A DNA stretch of 64,000 bases from Chitinophaga silvatica (GCF_003419895.1 NZ_QPMM01000011.1:310001-374000); one strand, 5' to 3'; counted from the stretch's first letter, positions 8,666-17,171 are shown. Numbers and translations are program-made. Notes: generated by a model from the letters alone, not told the origin.

Positions 8666-9613
8666 ATGATGCAACAGATGAATATCAACACTATTAAATC
8701 GGCATTCTTAGGACTGGCAGTTGGCGACGCCCTTGGGGTTCCTGTAGAGTTTTTAAGGAGAGAGGTATTAAAAAAAAGTCCGGTAACCGAGATGAGAGGA
8801 TTTGGTACCCATACCCAACCTCCGGGAACCTGGTCGGATGATAGTTCACTTACCTTTTGCCTGGCTGCTGCCCTCACCAAAGGATATGACCTTCAACGGT
8901 TAGCCAACTACTTTACCGATTGGCTTTACCGTAACTTCTGGACTCCACATGGTGAAATCTTTGATGTAGGGATTGCTACCCGACAAGCAATCTGGCGTTT
9001 GAAAATGGGGGATATTCCAATTCTGGCGGGAGGAAATCACGAAAGTGACAATGGAAATGGCTCACTGATGAGAATATTGCCATTGGTATTTTACATGCAC
9101 AATAAGTCGATCTCGGAAAGATTTTACATAACAAAAGACGTTTCATCCTTAACCCACAGACATATACGTTCTGTAATCGGTTGTTTTTATTATCTCGAAT
9201 TTGCAAGAGAATTGCTTAACGGAACTGATAAGTTTAAGGCATATTTCAACCTTCAGCAACAACTCCTGCCTTTTCTGCAAACACAGGAAATACAGGAAGC
9301 TGAACTGGAAAAATTAAATTCCCTATGGAAAGGCGATATCAGTTTATTGGATGAGTCGTTGATCCGCAGCTCAGGATATGTACTTCATACCCTTGAAGCC
9401 AGTATCTGGTGCATACTCACTACCAGCTCCTACTCAGAGGCGGTTCTGAAGGCAGTGAATTTAGGAGAAGATACAGATACCACTGGTGCCGTAACGGGTG
9501 GACTAGCCGGTATTATATACGGCATGGAAGGAATACCTTCTGAATGGATAGATGTTCTCGCCAGAAAAAATGATATAGAAAAACTGATCAATGAATTTGG
9601 CAGGTCATTGTAA
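8666..9613 (+). CDS. ADP-ribosylglycohydrolase (DraG/ARH family)
   Basis: The 315-residue length is normal. Family motifs in order: GLAVGDALGVPVEF near residues 14-27, GTWSDDSSLTFCLA near 53-65 (the T-x-D-D metal-binding segment), GNGSLMRILPL near 128-138, and GEDTDTTGAVTGGLAG near 268-283, which holds the second Asp cluster for the binuclear Mg2+ centre. All expected metal ligands appear present, so it should be active. The enzyme removes ADP-ribose from protein side chains or from ADP-ribosylated small molecules or nucleic acid. No ADP-ribosyltransferase is encoded nearby, so the substrate cannot be inferred. The gene appears monocistronic. Confidence 0.9.
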   Translation: MMQQMNINTIKSAFLGLAVGDALGVPVEFLRREVLKKSPVTEMRGFGTHTQPPGTWSDDSSLTFCLAAALTKGYDLQRLANYFTDWLYRNFWTPHGEIFDVGIATRQAIWRLKMGDIPILAGGNHESDNGNGSLMRILPLVFYMHNKSISERFYITKDVSSLTHRHIRSVIGCFYYLEFARELLNGTDKFKAYFNLQQQLLPFLQTQEIQEAELEKLNSLWKGDISLLDESLIRSSGYVLHTLEASIWCILTTSSYSEAVLKAVNLGEDTDTTGAVTGGLAGIIYGMEGIPSEWIDVLARKNDIEKLINEFGRSL

Positions 9614-9750
9614 AAAGTCCTGCCATGTTAACGTCTCCGAAAGTTAAAAGCATGGTATATTAAATATTTAATATACGGGTATCCACCATTCTAATAATTC
9701 TCTAATAACATTCTATATCCCCTCTAACTGCACTTCTGATCAGGCAGATT

Positions 9751-9758
9751 TACTTTTG
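9751..9758 (+). promoter_or_regulatory. Putative -7 promoter element for the mgtC-mgtA operon
   Basis: TACTTTTG matches the Bacteroidota -7 consensus TAnnTTTG. No clear TTTG -33 element precedes it. A transcript starting just downstream would carry a leader of about 160 nt before the MgtC-like start codon. Confidence 0.4.
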
Positions 9759-9842
9759 CATAGCGAAAAACAAAGTATATGGATTCACAGCCTCCAAGTT
9801 GTCTGATTACCTTATAATCCCTCCGTTGCCAGGATGTAAATT

Positions 9843-9864
9843 ATCCTCCTTCGGAATGGGGGAT
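9843..9864 (+). promoter_or_regulatory. Hairpin in the 5' leader of the magnesium transport operon
   Basis: ATCCTCC (9843-9849) pairs with GGGGGAT (9858-9864), including one G-U pair, around an 8-nt loop. It sits 59 nt before the MgtC-like start, in the otherwise empty 310-bp gap between the ADP-ribosylglycohydrolase gene and the operon. Mg2+ transporter leaders are often ion-sensing in other bacteria, but this sequence does not resemble the M-box that I know, so a regulatory role is only a possibility. Confidence 0.35.
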
Positions 9865-9923
9865 GACCGTTAATCTCAGATAACAATTAACTGGCTTTTT
9901 TTACATCAATTAAATTCAAAGTT

Positions 9924-10631
9924 ATGCTTACCACAAAAGTTTTTGTAATACGGCTGCTTGTGGCAGCTGTGTTAGGCATTGCTATTGGAGTGGAAAGGCA
10001 ATGGCGACAAAAAAGTGCAGGCTTGCGCACCAATACACTTGTTGCTTTAGGTTCGGCAGCATTTGTACTGATGTCTGTAAATCTGGGCACTGAGGCCACA
10101 GGCAGAATGGCATCCTATATCATTAGTGGTATTGGCTTTCTTGGTGCCGGTGTAATCATGAAAGATGGGATGAGTGTTCAGGGCCTTAATACTGCAGCTA
10201 CAATCTGGTGCTCCGCTGCTGTTGGTTCTCTTGCTGGTATTGGAATGGCTATTGAGGCAGCAATTCTGACCGCCGCAATTATGTTGGCCCATCTGATTCT
10301 GCGCCCCATTGGCAATATGCTCAGTAGCCAGCCCCTGAAAAGACCTGTTGATGCCTCTACTGATTATCTGGTAACTATTAAATGCAGACAAGAAGTTGAG
10401 AATCATATTAGGGTTTTAATGATCCAATCTGTAGGAAATGATAACAAATTGTTGCTGCGTTCACTTGCCAGTACAGATATGGATGAAGGCGCTTCAGCGC
10501 TGATTACGGCTGAGATCAGAAGCGAATCACCTCAGGATATTCTGATGGAGAAAGTAACCAGCAGACTCACAATTGAACAGGCCGTTTCCAATGTTAGCTG
10601 GAAAGTTGCTACTGTACAAATAGATAATTAA
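9924..10631 (+). CDS. MgtC/SapB family membrane protein
   Basis: The protein has 235 residues. The N-terminal half has about five hydrophobic segments and the family signature IGVERQWRQKSAGLRTNTLV, followed by GAGVIMKDGMSVQGLNTAAT. The C-terminal part (from about residue 145) is a soluble ACT-like domain, as in longer MgtC homologues. MgtC proteins are linked to growth at low Mg2+ and to modulation of membrane ATPases; they are not Mg2+ transporters themselves. It sits 31 bp upstream of an MgtA-type Mg2+ ATPase on the same strand, so an operon is very likely. Confidence 0.88.
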   Translation: MLTTKVFVIRLLVAAVLGIAIGVERQWRQKSAGLRTNTLVALGSAAFVLMSVNLGTEATGRMASYIISGIGFLGAGVIMKDGMSVQGLNTAATIWCSAAVGSLAGIGMAIEAAILTAAIMLAHLILRPIGNMLSSQPLKRPVDASTDYLVTIKCRQEVENHIRVLMIQSVGNDNKLLLRSLASTDMDEGASALITAEIRSESPQDILMEKVTSRLTIEQAVSNVSWKVATVQIDN

Positions 10632-10662
10632 TCCAAAGTCCAAATTTTAAAGATCAGGCAGC

Positions 10663-13368
10663 ATGTTTAATCTGGTAAAAGAAAATATTAAGGCACGTTT
10701 GGTTCATACTCATACCAGTAACGGGATGAACGGGGAAGCGACTGTTAAACTACGAAACGCGAGTAGAAATGAAAAGAACTATTTTTTGCCGATGCTTGAA
10801 AGTTCGGTAGACGGACTTACCACCGAACAGGCAGAGGATAGAGCGAAAGCTTTTGGGTTAAACGAAGTACAACACGAAAACCAGCATTCCTGGTATTTTC
10901 AGCTTTTTAAAGCTTTTATTAATCCATTTATCGGGATACTCATAATTATCGCGTTTATATCCCTGATAATGGATGTATGGATGGCAAAACCAGGAGAACA
11001 GGAATATAAAACTGTTATAATGGTTGGCATCATGGTGTTGATTAGCTCTTTGCTCCGGTTCTTTCAGGAATATAGAAGCAATAAAGCTGCTCAGCAGTTG
11101 AAGAGCCTGGTAAGAACAACGGCAACGGTACTACGTAAAAATGAAGGAAAGGTTGAAATTGATATCAGAAACCTGGTGCCTGGCGATATCGTTTATTTAT
11201 CGGCCGGCGATATGATACCTGCCGATTGCAGGATATTACAGTCAAAAGACCTGTTCGTTAGTCAGGCAATGTTGACCGGTGAATCGCTCCCCGTTGAAAA
11301 AAGATACCTGGCGATTCGTGATGCCGATAGTAAATCTCCACTGGAGTTGGATAATATTTGTTTCATGGGAACCAATGTAGTTAGTGGGGCCGCAACAGTA
11401 GTGGTTGTAACCACCGGCAGTCAAACCTACTTTGGTTCTCTCAGTAAAACTATTGTGGGCGAAAGACCCGCAACCAGCTTCGATAAAGGAGTGAATAAAG
11501 TAAGTTATCTGCTAATCAGGTTTATGCTGATTATGGTTCCTTTAATCTTTCTGATAAACGGATTAATTAAGGGAAACTGGATGGAAGCACTCTTATTTGC
11601 TATAGCAGTGGCAGTAGGATTAACTCCTGAAATGCTCCCAATGATAGTTACCGCCAATCTGGCTAAGGGCGCCGTAAGCATGAGTAAGCGGAAAGTAATT
11701 GTTAAGCGGCTGAATGCCATCCAGAATATTGGTGCAATGGATGTTTTCTGTACAGATAAGACAGGTACTCTAACCCTCGATAAAATTGTGCTCGAAAAGC
11801 ATCTGAATCTTGATGGCGATGAAGATGAGGAAGTATTGAAATGGGCTTATCTAAATAGCTTTCATCAAACCGGGCTTAAGAGCCTATTGGATATTGCAAT
11901 ACTGGAACACGTAGAACTGCACGACTACCTGATGGTGGAAGAACATTTTGTGAAGGTAGATGAAATACCTTTCGACTTCCAGCGTAGGCGCATGTCCGTT
12001 ATTCTTAAGCAGCGTAATGGGAAACATTTGTTAATCTGTAAAGGAGCGGTAGAAGAGGTCCTTAACCTATGTAGCCATGCCTTTGATCCGGGTGAAGATA
12101 AACAACTGCATATCGAGAGTGATGCTGTTGTTCCAATGGATGACAAAATGAGGGAAACAGTTCTGAATACTTCTAAACGCCTCAATGAAGAAGGACTAAG
12201 AGTACTGTTGGTGGCTATTAAAGAGTTTGATGACCGGGCATTAACCTATTCGGTTGATGATGAGAAAGATATGGTGCTGACGGGCTTCATCGGCTTCCTT
12301 GATCCTGCAAAACCCACTGCCAAAGTAGCTATTGAAGCATTGCAAACACTAGGGGTAACAGTAAAGGTTTTGACAGGTGATAACGAAACTGTAACCAAAA
12401 AAATCTGTAAGGAAGTTGGTATCCCCATCAACAATATATTGTTGGGGAATGAGCTGGATGGTATGTCTGATGAGCTTCTGCAGAGTAAGATCGATGATAT
12501 CAATATTTTAGCCAAACTAAGCCCTGCACAGAAGGCGAGAGTAATAAAGGTATTACAGGCTAAAGGACATACCGTTGGTTTTATGGGAGATGGCATTAAT
12601 GATGCTGCTGCATTGCACAACGCGGATGTAGGTATTAGTGTTGACACGGCTGTTGATATTGCAAAAGAAAGTGCTGATATAATTCTGCTGGAAAAGGATT
12701 TAATGGTGTTGAGAAAAGGAGTGATTTATGGAAGAAGGACTTTTGGAAACATCATTAAATACATCAAAATGACTGTAAGCAGCAATTTTGGGAATATGTT
12801 CAGCATGCTTGGTGCCAGCGCATTTTTACCATTTCTCCCAATGTTGCCTGTTCAATTATTATTTCAGAATCTTTTGTATGATATCTCGCAGGTATCAATT
12901 CCATGGGATAAAATGGATGAAGATTTTTTGTTGAAGCCAAGGAAATGGGATGCATCCGATATTCAGCGCTTTATGTTGTTTATAGGCCCCATTAGCTCAA
13001 TATTCGACTATGCCACCTTTGCTGTAATGTTATTTATTTTTAAGGCTACAACCCCTGCTCATCAATCATTGTTTCAGAGCGGCTGGTTCGTTGAAGGACT
13101 ATTATCCCAAACCCTGATTGTGCATATGATCAGAACTAGGAAAATTCCTTTCATCCAAAGCTGGGCAGCTACACCCGTGGTGCTGTTAACATTACTTATT
13201 ATGGTGATTGGTTTATTCCTCCCATTTTCACCATTCGCAAGTGCGCTTAAAATGCAACCATTGCCGTTAAGCTATTTCCCTTGGCTGATAGCCATATTAG
13301 CAGGTTATTGTGTGCTTACGCAATACGTGAAAACCTGGTATATCAGGAAGTTTAATAAATGGTTATAA
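10663..13368 (+). CDS. mgtA: Magnesium-translocating P-type ATPase (MgtA/MgtB, type IIIB)
   Basis: The 901-residue length matches the family. P-type motifs are present: actuator TGES in MLTGESLPVEKR, phosphorylation motif DKTGTLT with Asp365, LTGDN, and the hinge MGDGINDAAALHNADVGISVD. TPEMLPMIVTANLAKGA after TM4 and NLLYDISQVSIPWDKMDEDF in the C-terminal membrane region are typical of the Mg2+ importers. It imports Mg2+ across the inner membrane at low external magnesium, driven by ATP. Co-transcription with the upstream MgtC-like gene mirrors the enterobacterial mgtCB arrangement. A strong terminator follows 13 bp after the stop codon. Confidence 0.95.
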   Translation: MFNLVKENIKARLVHTHTSNGMNGEATVKLRNASRNEKNYFLPMLESSVDGLTTEQAEDRAKAFGLNEVQHENQHSWYFQLFKAFINPFIGILIIIAFISLIMDVWMAKPGEQEYKTVIMVGIMVLISSLLRFFQEYRSNKAAQQLKSLVRTTATVLRKNEGKVEIDIRNLVPGDIVYLSAGDMIPADCRILQSKDLFVSQAMLTGESLPVEKRYLAIRDADSKSPLELDNICFMGTNVVSGAATVVVVTTGSQTYFGSLSKTIVGERPATSFDKGVNKVSYLLIRFMLIMVPLIFLINGLIKGNWMEALLFAIAVAVGLTPEMLPMIVTANLAKGAVSMSKRKVIVKRLNAIQNIGAMDVFCTDKTGTLTLDKIVLEKHLNLDGDEDEEVLKWAYLNSFHQTGLKSLLDIAILEHVELHDYLMVEEHFVKVDEIPFDFQRRRMSVILKQRNGKHLLICKGAVEEVLNLCSHAFDPGEDKQLHIESDAVVPMDDKMRETVLNTSKRLNEEGLRVLLVAIKEFDDRALTYSVDDEKDMVLTGFIGFLDPAKPTAKVAIEALQTLGVTVKVLTGDNETVTKKICKEVGIPINNILLGNELDGMSDELLQSKIDDINILAKLSPAQKARVIKVLQAKGHTVGFMGDGINDAAALHNADVGISVDTAVDIAKESADIILLEKDLMVLRKGVIYGRRTFGNIIKYIKMTVSSNFGNMFSMLGASAFLPFLPMLPVQLLFQNLLYDISQVSIPWDKMDEDFLLKPRKWDASDIQRFMLFIGPISSIFDYATFAVMLFIFKATTPAHQSLFQSGWFVEGLLSQTLIVHMIRTRKIPFIQSWAATPVVLLTLLIMVIGLFLPFSPFASALKMQPLPLSYFPWLIAILAGYCVLTQYVKTWYIRKFNKWL

Positions 13369-13380
13369 CCTTTATATTAA

Positions 13381-13406
13381 GCCAGGAGTTTACTCCTGGC
13401 TTTTTT
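13381..13406 (+). terminator. Rho-independent terminator after mgtA
   Basis: GCCAGGAG pairs perfectly with CTCCTGGC around the tetraloop TTTA and is followed by six T residues. It lies 13 bp after the mgtA stop codon. Confidence 0.9.
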
Positions 13407-13423
13407 ATAGTTCTGGAATGCAT

Positions 13424-13431
13424 TATTTTTG
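13424..13431 (+). promoter_or_regulatory. Putative -7 promoter element
   Basis: TATTTTTG matches TAnnTTTG and lies just after the mgtA terminator, about 100 bp before the next plus-strand gene. No TTTG is found at the usual -33 distance, so support is moderate. Confidence 0.35.
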
Positions 13432-13532
13432 CTTTGTCGGAGCGAAATATTCCCGGGATCAGCGACCCAATAAATTGTTAATATTTAAATGATCCTTGAT
13501 ATTTTCTTATTCCTGACTTAGATTGGGCACTA

Positions 13533-14279
13533 ATGAGTTACTATCAGCTATTGCAACGATTGGGTATTCTTATAATATTGTCACTTTGCTACCTGGTTTC
13601 AGGAGCACAGGTACGTATTTATGGTACAGTGTATGATCGGACTGCCAAATTCGGAATGGCCGGAGTGACCGTTATGAGCACCTCTGGTAAAGGTACCATT
13701 ACTGATTCAGCTGGTCATTACAGTATTATTGTTCCCACCGCTGATTCTATTTGTTTTTCCTACCAGGGAAAAGCAACAATGAAATTTCCGGTAAAAGAGA
13801 TTCGCACCAGCAGATCATTTGATATGAGCCTGCACGTGGATGTACATATGCTACCTACAGTAGAAGTATCTGCCCAACGAAGAGGGTATACTGTCGATTC
13901 AATTGAAAATAGGCGGGAGTATCGCAAAGTCTTTGATTTTGAACGCGAATATTTTACGAGTGGGGGAGCAGGTTCCGCAGCCGGCCTGAATTTAGATCTG
14001 CTCTTCAGTATGAAGAAGATTAAAAGAATAGAGGCTTTCAGAAAAATTCTGATCCAGGACGAAAAAGATAAGTATGTAGATCATCGATTTAATAAAGAAC
14101 TCGTTAAAAAGATAACCGGGCTAGAATCTCCTGCACTGGAGGCCTTCATGATTCAGTTCAGACCTTCTTACGAATTTATCCTTTCATTTGATAATGATTA
14201 TGATTATTATGAATTTATCAAAGTAAGCAGTGAATATTTCTCTTCCAGGTATAATAAAAATCGCGCTAATCACAATTAA
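13533..14279 (+). CDS. Secreted carboxypeptidase-regulatory-like domain protein
   Basis: The 248-residue protein has a signal peptide (cleavage likely after SGAQ, near residue 25). Next comes a beta-sandwich segment of the CarboxypepD_reg-like type: VRIYGTVYDRTAKFGMAGVT, then GTITDSAGHYSI and a LPTVEVSAQRR ending. This domain occurs at the N-terminus of SusC/TonB receptors, but no barrel follows here. The rest, about 130 charged residues, is probably helical with an FDNDYDYYEF motif near the end. Standalone versions are common in Bacteroidota and of unknown function. It may form a unit with the following glycosidase gene 68 bp downstream. Confidence 0.72.
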   Translation: MSYYQLLQRLGILIILSLCYLVSGAQVRIYGTVYDRTAKFGMAGVTVMSTSGKGTITDSAGHYSIIVPTADSICFSYQGKATMKFPVKEIRTSRSFDMSLHVDVHMLPTVEVSAQRRGYTVDSIENRREYRKVFDFEREYFTSGGAGSAAGLNLDLLFSMKKIKRIEAFRKILIQDEKDKYVDHRFNKELVKKITGLESPALEAFMIQFRPSYEFILSFDNDYDYYEFIKVSSEYFSSRYNKNRANHN

Positions 14280-14347
14280 TACCACTCCTATAATTTTAAT
14301 TGTCATCCTCAGTTCATAAAGGTATCTTCATAGACAAAGCCGATATC

Positions 14348-15532
14348 TTGAAAACTTTATATTTATTATTATTGGTCGCCGGATTGCAGCTCAATAGCTA
14401 TGCACAACATCCTGGTCTGACAGTGAGCAAACAAGGGGAATTATTACTAAATGGTAAGCCCTACAAAGGGATTGGAGTCAATTACTTCAATGCCTTTAGC
14501 AGAACATTGGAAAAGGGAGCCATAGATGATACCTCCTACAGGGATGGCTTCAGATATCTGAAAGAAAGAAATATCCCCTTTGTAAGATTTATGTGCAGTG
14601 GCTTTTGGCCAGTCAATTATACCCTTTACCTGAAGGATAAGGAACAATACTTTCGTAATCTGGATGAATTTGTTAAATCGGCAGAAGAAATCGGAATTGG
14701 ATTGATTCCATCGCTATGCTGGAATTTCACCACTATTCCTGATCTGGTAAAGGAACCAGTAGGGCAGTGGGGAAATCCCAAGAGCAAAACCATCGCATTT
14801 ATGCGACAATATGTTAAGGAAATAGTGAGCAGGTATAAACAATCACCTGCAATCTGGGGATGGGAATTTGGTAATGAGTATAACCTGGTAATTGATTTGC
14901 CAGGCGATACAATTAATCTCCCTCAGGTGGCAGTAAATGTAGGAACCCCGGCTACCCGCTCAAAAGCAGATAAACTGTCCACAGCAGATCTGCAAACTGC
15001 ACTTGGAATATTCGGTAAAACCATCAGGAGTCTGGATAAACATCGGATTATTATTAGTGGGAATTCTATTCCTCGTGCCAGCGCCTTTCATTTACATAAT
15101 AACAAGAACTGGGAAAAAGACTCCCGTGCCGAATTTCAGCAGATGTTGGATCTTCAAAATCCTTCACCAATAAATACATTATCAATCCATCATTACCCCG
15201 ATAACGAAAACGAATATTTCAATGGTTCTCCAGCTTCTTTAAAAGACATAATTGCCGAAAGTATGAAGGCATCCTTTCTGTATAAAAAACCTTTATTTAT
15301 CGGAGAATTTGGAGCGCAGGAAAAGTTGCTGGGGGTTGAAGAAGCTAAAAAGAAGTATATGGAGTTGATAGAGGGTATTGCTGTTTATAATGTGCCATTA
15401 TCCGCAATGTGGGTATTCGATTATACTCCTCACGATACTGAAAATGGGATAAATGTAAATCCAGCCACCGGTGCAAGGGATTATATGATTAAAGCAATTA
15501 GTGAGCTTAACGCGGCTTTTCTTGCAAAATAG
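14348..15532 (+). CDS. Secreted glycoside hydrolase, GH5 (cellulase/mannanase-like) superfamily
   Basis: I choose the TTG at 14348 because it begins a clean signal peptide (KTLYLLLLVAGLQLNSYAQ). Another TTG at 14300 would add 16 polar residues; no in-frame ATG is near. The 394-residue product begins with LTVSKQGELLLNGKPYKGIGVNYF in its mature part, typical of GH5-like TIM barrels. The likely acid/base Glu is in WGWEFGNEYNL and the likely nucleophile in FIGEFGAQE; SIHHYPDNENEY supplies the usual His/Tyr strand. It would cleave a beta-linked glycan in the periplasm or outside. The exact substrate cannot be read. Confidence 0.8.
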   Translation: MKTLYLLLLVAGLQLNSYAQHPGLTVSKQGELLLNGKPYKGIGVNYFNAFSRTLEKGAIDDTSYRDGFRYLKERNIPFVRFMCSGFWPVNYTLYLKDKEQYFRNLDEFVKSAEEIGIGLIPSLCWNFTTIPDLVKEPVGQWGNPKSKTIAFMRQYVKEIVSRYKQSPAIWGWEFGNEYNLVIDLPGDTINLPQVAVNVGTPATRSKADKLSTADLQTALGIFGKTIRSLDKHRIIISGNSIPRASAFHLHNNKNWEKDSRAEFQQMLDLQNPSPINTLSIHHYPDNENEYFNGSPASLKDIIAESMKASFLYKKPLFIGEFGAQEKLLGVEEAKKKYMELIEGIAVYNVPLSAMWVFDYTPHDTENGINVNPATGARDYMIKAISELNAAFLAK

Positions 15533-15552
15533 ATGGGAGGGATTATCCCAAC

Positions 15553-15640
15553 GTTATTAAGTCAGGAAAATGGCCCCGGATATTAGCGTATTTAAGTGAT
15601 TGATAAAATTTTATTACGATAGTTAAGGCAGGGGTAAACA
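15553..15640. repeat. Truncated left arm of the foldback repeat element
   Basis: This segment matches the first roughly 90 bp of the element at 41642: a degenerate terminal GTTATTAAGTC, then GGCCCCGG, then TTTAAGTGATTGAT and GGCAGGGGTAAAC. It stops abruptly and the next full copy begins five bases later. It is either a decayed solo arm or the remains of a copy disrupted by the neighbouring element. Confidence 0.7.
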
Positions 15641-15644
15641 CAAT

Positions 15645-15961
15645 GCTATTAGGTTAAGAGAGTGGGCTCCGATTTTATTATCTTTAAGTGATTGATAAAT
15701 TTCCTTTACCGTAGTTAGGGCAGGGGTAAACCCTGCCCCTACAGGGTTTCAGCGAATTACAGTTTCTATATTGTAGAATTGTTTCTTTATTGAACTGAAA
15801 TTGGTAGATCGACATTTAATATGAATTATATCTACCTGATGAAAATTTAGCTTCGATGAAATTCTGTAGGGGCAGGGTTTACCCCTGCCCAGCCTACGGT
15901 AATAGAAGCAAATCTTTTAAATTCAATATTCACCAGATATCATTCCTCATAACTAATTATC
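15645..15961. repeat. Foldback (MITE-like) intergenic element, copy 1
   Basis: About 317 bp with long imperfect inverted arms. The left arm has GCTATTAGGTT, TTTAAGTGATTGAT, TTTCCTTTACCGTAG and GGCAGGGGTAAACCCTGCCC; the right arm has TAGGGGCAGGGTTTACCCC, GCCTACGGTAAT and CTTTTAAATTCAATATT. The internal GGCAGGGGTAAACCCTGCCC is itself self-complementary, so each arm has an additional hairpin. A second copy lies at 41642-41961. No coding frame is evident. Its right end touches the stop codon of the minus-strand gene ending at 15960. Confidence 0.88.
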
Positions 15962-16436
15962 AGATATAACGCTGAATCAATGCCAGCTTTTCTTCCATCT
16001 TCCTTTTATTCCCACCAACAAAAACATTGTATTTCTTTCCATTTTTATCAAGCAACCGAAGATATACAGATTCGCTACTGCTGTAACTATCTTCATCATT
16101 AAGCGGTTGCTGCGTGGCTACAATTTCTATCGAAAATCTGTCTATCTCTGCATATGGGAACGATTGATTACTGTTTTTCAGTACTCCAGCCTTTTTTAAG
16201 GATGCAATTTTTTGCTGTTTATGCATACTTAGAGTAACTGTGTTTACAAATAAATACCCGATAACTCCACCCAGCAAGATTATCATACCCAGCCAAAACA
16301 ATGCTTCCAGGTCTTTAAGCCAATATATCAGCAGCATCGTAATTCCTGCTGCTATAAGTACGAGCATCGTTATTTTAGTTGTAATATTCTTATGCTCTAT
16401 CACCAATTGTTCTGAATCATTAACTAATACTTTCAT
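15960..16436 (-). CDS. Membrane protein of unknown function with two transmembrane segments
   Basis: The 158-residue protein has a hydrophilic N-terminus (about 22 residues), then two adjacent hydrophobic segments at about 23-40 and 45-67, and a soluble C-terminal domain of about 90 residues with a PH-like feel (FPYAEIDRFSIEIV, VYLRLLDKNGKKYNVFVGG). The layout resembles small bacterial proteins with a cytoplasmic PH-like domain, but I cannot name the family. It lies 21 bp downstream of the repeat-tailed secreted protein gene on the same strand and is probably co-transcribed with it. Its stop codon sits at the edge of the foldback element. Confidence 0.65.
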   Translation of the reverse strand: MKVLVNDSEQLVIEHKNITTKITMLVLIAAGITMLLIYWLKDLEALFWLGMIILLGGVIGYLFVNTVTLSMHKQQKIASLKKAGVLKNSNQSFPYAEIDRFSIEIVATQQPLNDEDSYSSSESVYLRLLDKNGKKYNVFVGGNKRKMEEKLALIQRYI

Positions 16437-16457
16437 TGTTGCAAATTATATGGTCAA

Positions 16458-17171
16458 TTAATTAGCTCCTCCGGCAGCAATTACATTAGCGCCGCCTGCT
16501 GCAATCACATTTCCGCCACCTGCTGCGATTACATTGGCTCCACCTGCAGCTATTACTGCTGCCGCTCCCTGTGCGCTTAAAGAAAAGGTACTGATCCCGT
16601 TTTGATTTAACTTATTCTGTATACCAGTAACGGCTGTAGAATTCCTACCCTGGTTCTTCCAGGTAGTATGAAATGCTACTAACTGGGCAAAAGAGTAGGT
16701 AGGCTGATTCATCCAGTATTGAAGCTGAGCAGCAGATGGTAGCTGGTTAAATGCCCGGTAATAGGATTGTTGAATTACCAGCGTTTTAGATTTAGTATTG
16801 CTTTTCAGGTTACTCATTTGTGCATTGAATACTTCGGCATATGTACTATTTCTGCTGCTCCAATAGCTAATATCATTGGCCGATGGGTCCCATCCAAATG
16901 CATCCATATATGCGCGTGTAATCGTAGCCGTTCTTTCCTGCGTATTTCTGCTAATATGCCCGCGATGAAAATTTACCATCTGGTCTATTGTGTAACTTCC
17001 CCCTTGTTCCCATTCCCTAAATTCCCTGCTATCCGGGAAGCGCCCAAATGCTATAAAATAGCTGCCATTAATGATTTCACCTTTGCTTTGGCCAAACGAA
17101 ACAGACATGAATGCCAAACAAATAATAACAGTGAGGGCTAAACGATACTTTAAGTGCTCGGTTTTCTTCAT
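16458..17171 (-). CDS. Secreted protein with three DUF4214-like modules and a tandem eight-residue tail
   Basis: The 237-residue protein has a signal peptide (about 1-27, ending SVSFGQ). Three similar modules follow: GSYFIAFGRFPDSREFREW, then ITRAYMDAFGWDPSANDISYW, then IQQSYYRAFNQLPSAAQLQYW. Each matches the Y-x-x-x-x-G-x-x-P-(x)n-Y-W pattern of DUF4214, a domain common in surface and S-layer-type proteins. The last 32 residues are four copies of VIAAGG(A/G)N. The function is unknown; surface localisation is inferred. It is divergent from the histidine kinase gene at 17278. Confidence 0.75.
   Translation of the reverse strand: MKKTEHLKYRLALTVIICLAFMSVSFGQSKGEIINGSYFIAFGRFPDSREFREWEQGGSYTIDQMVNFHRGHISRNTQERTATITRAYMDAFGWDPSANDISYWSSRNSTYAEVFNAQMSNLKSNTKSKTLVIQQSYYRAFNQLPSAAQLQYWMNQPTYSFAQLVAFHTTWKNQGRNSTAVTGIQNKLNQNGISTFSLSAQGAAAVIAAGGANVIAAGGGNVIAAGGANVIAAGGAN
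16461..16556 (-). repeat. Four tandem 24-bp coding repeats
   Basis: The C-terminal codons of the secreted protein comprise four 24-bp units encoding VIAAGGAN, VIAAGGGN, VIAAGGAN and VIAAGGAN. The nucleotide copies differ at synonymous positions, so the repeat is conserved at the protein level and is not a very recent slippage product. Confidence 0.9.

Noticed and set aside
9751-9923. M-box or yybP-ykoY riboswitch before mgtC
   Set aside because: The conserved sequence blocks of these riboswitches that I know are not visible. I kept only a low-confidence leader hairpin.
15553-15961. Insertion sequence with transposase
   Set aside because: No reading frame for a transposase exists inside; the arms and length fit a non-coding foldback element.
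16461-16556. Possible CRISPR-like repeats
   Set aside because: The 24-bp units are directly adjacent without spacers and lie in frame within a protein-coding gene.
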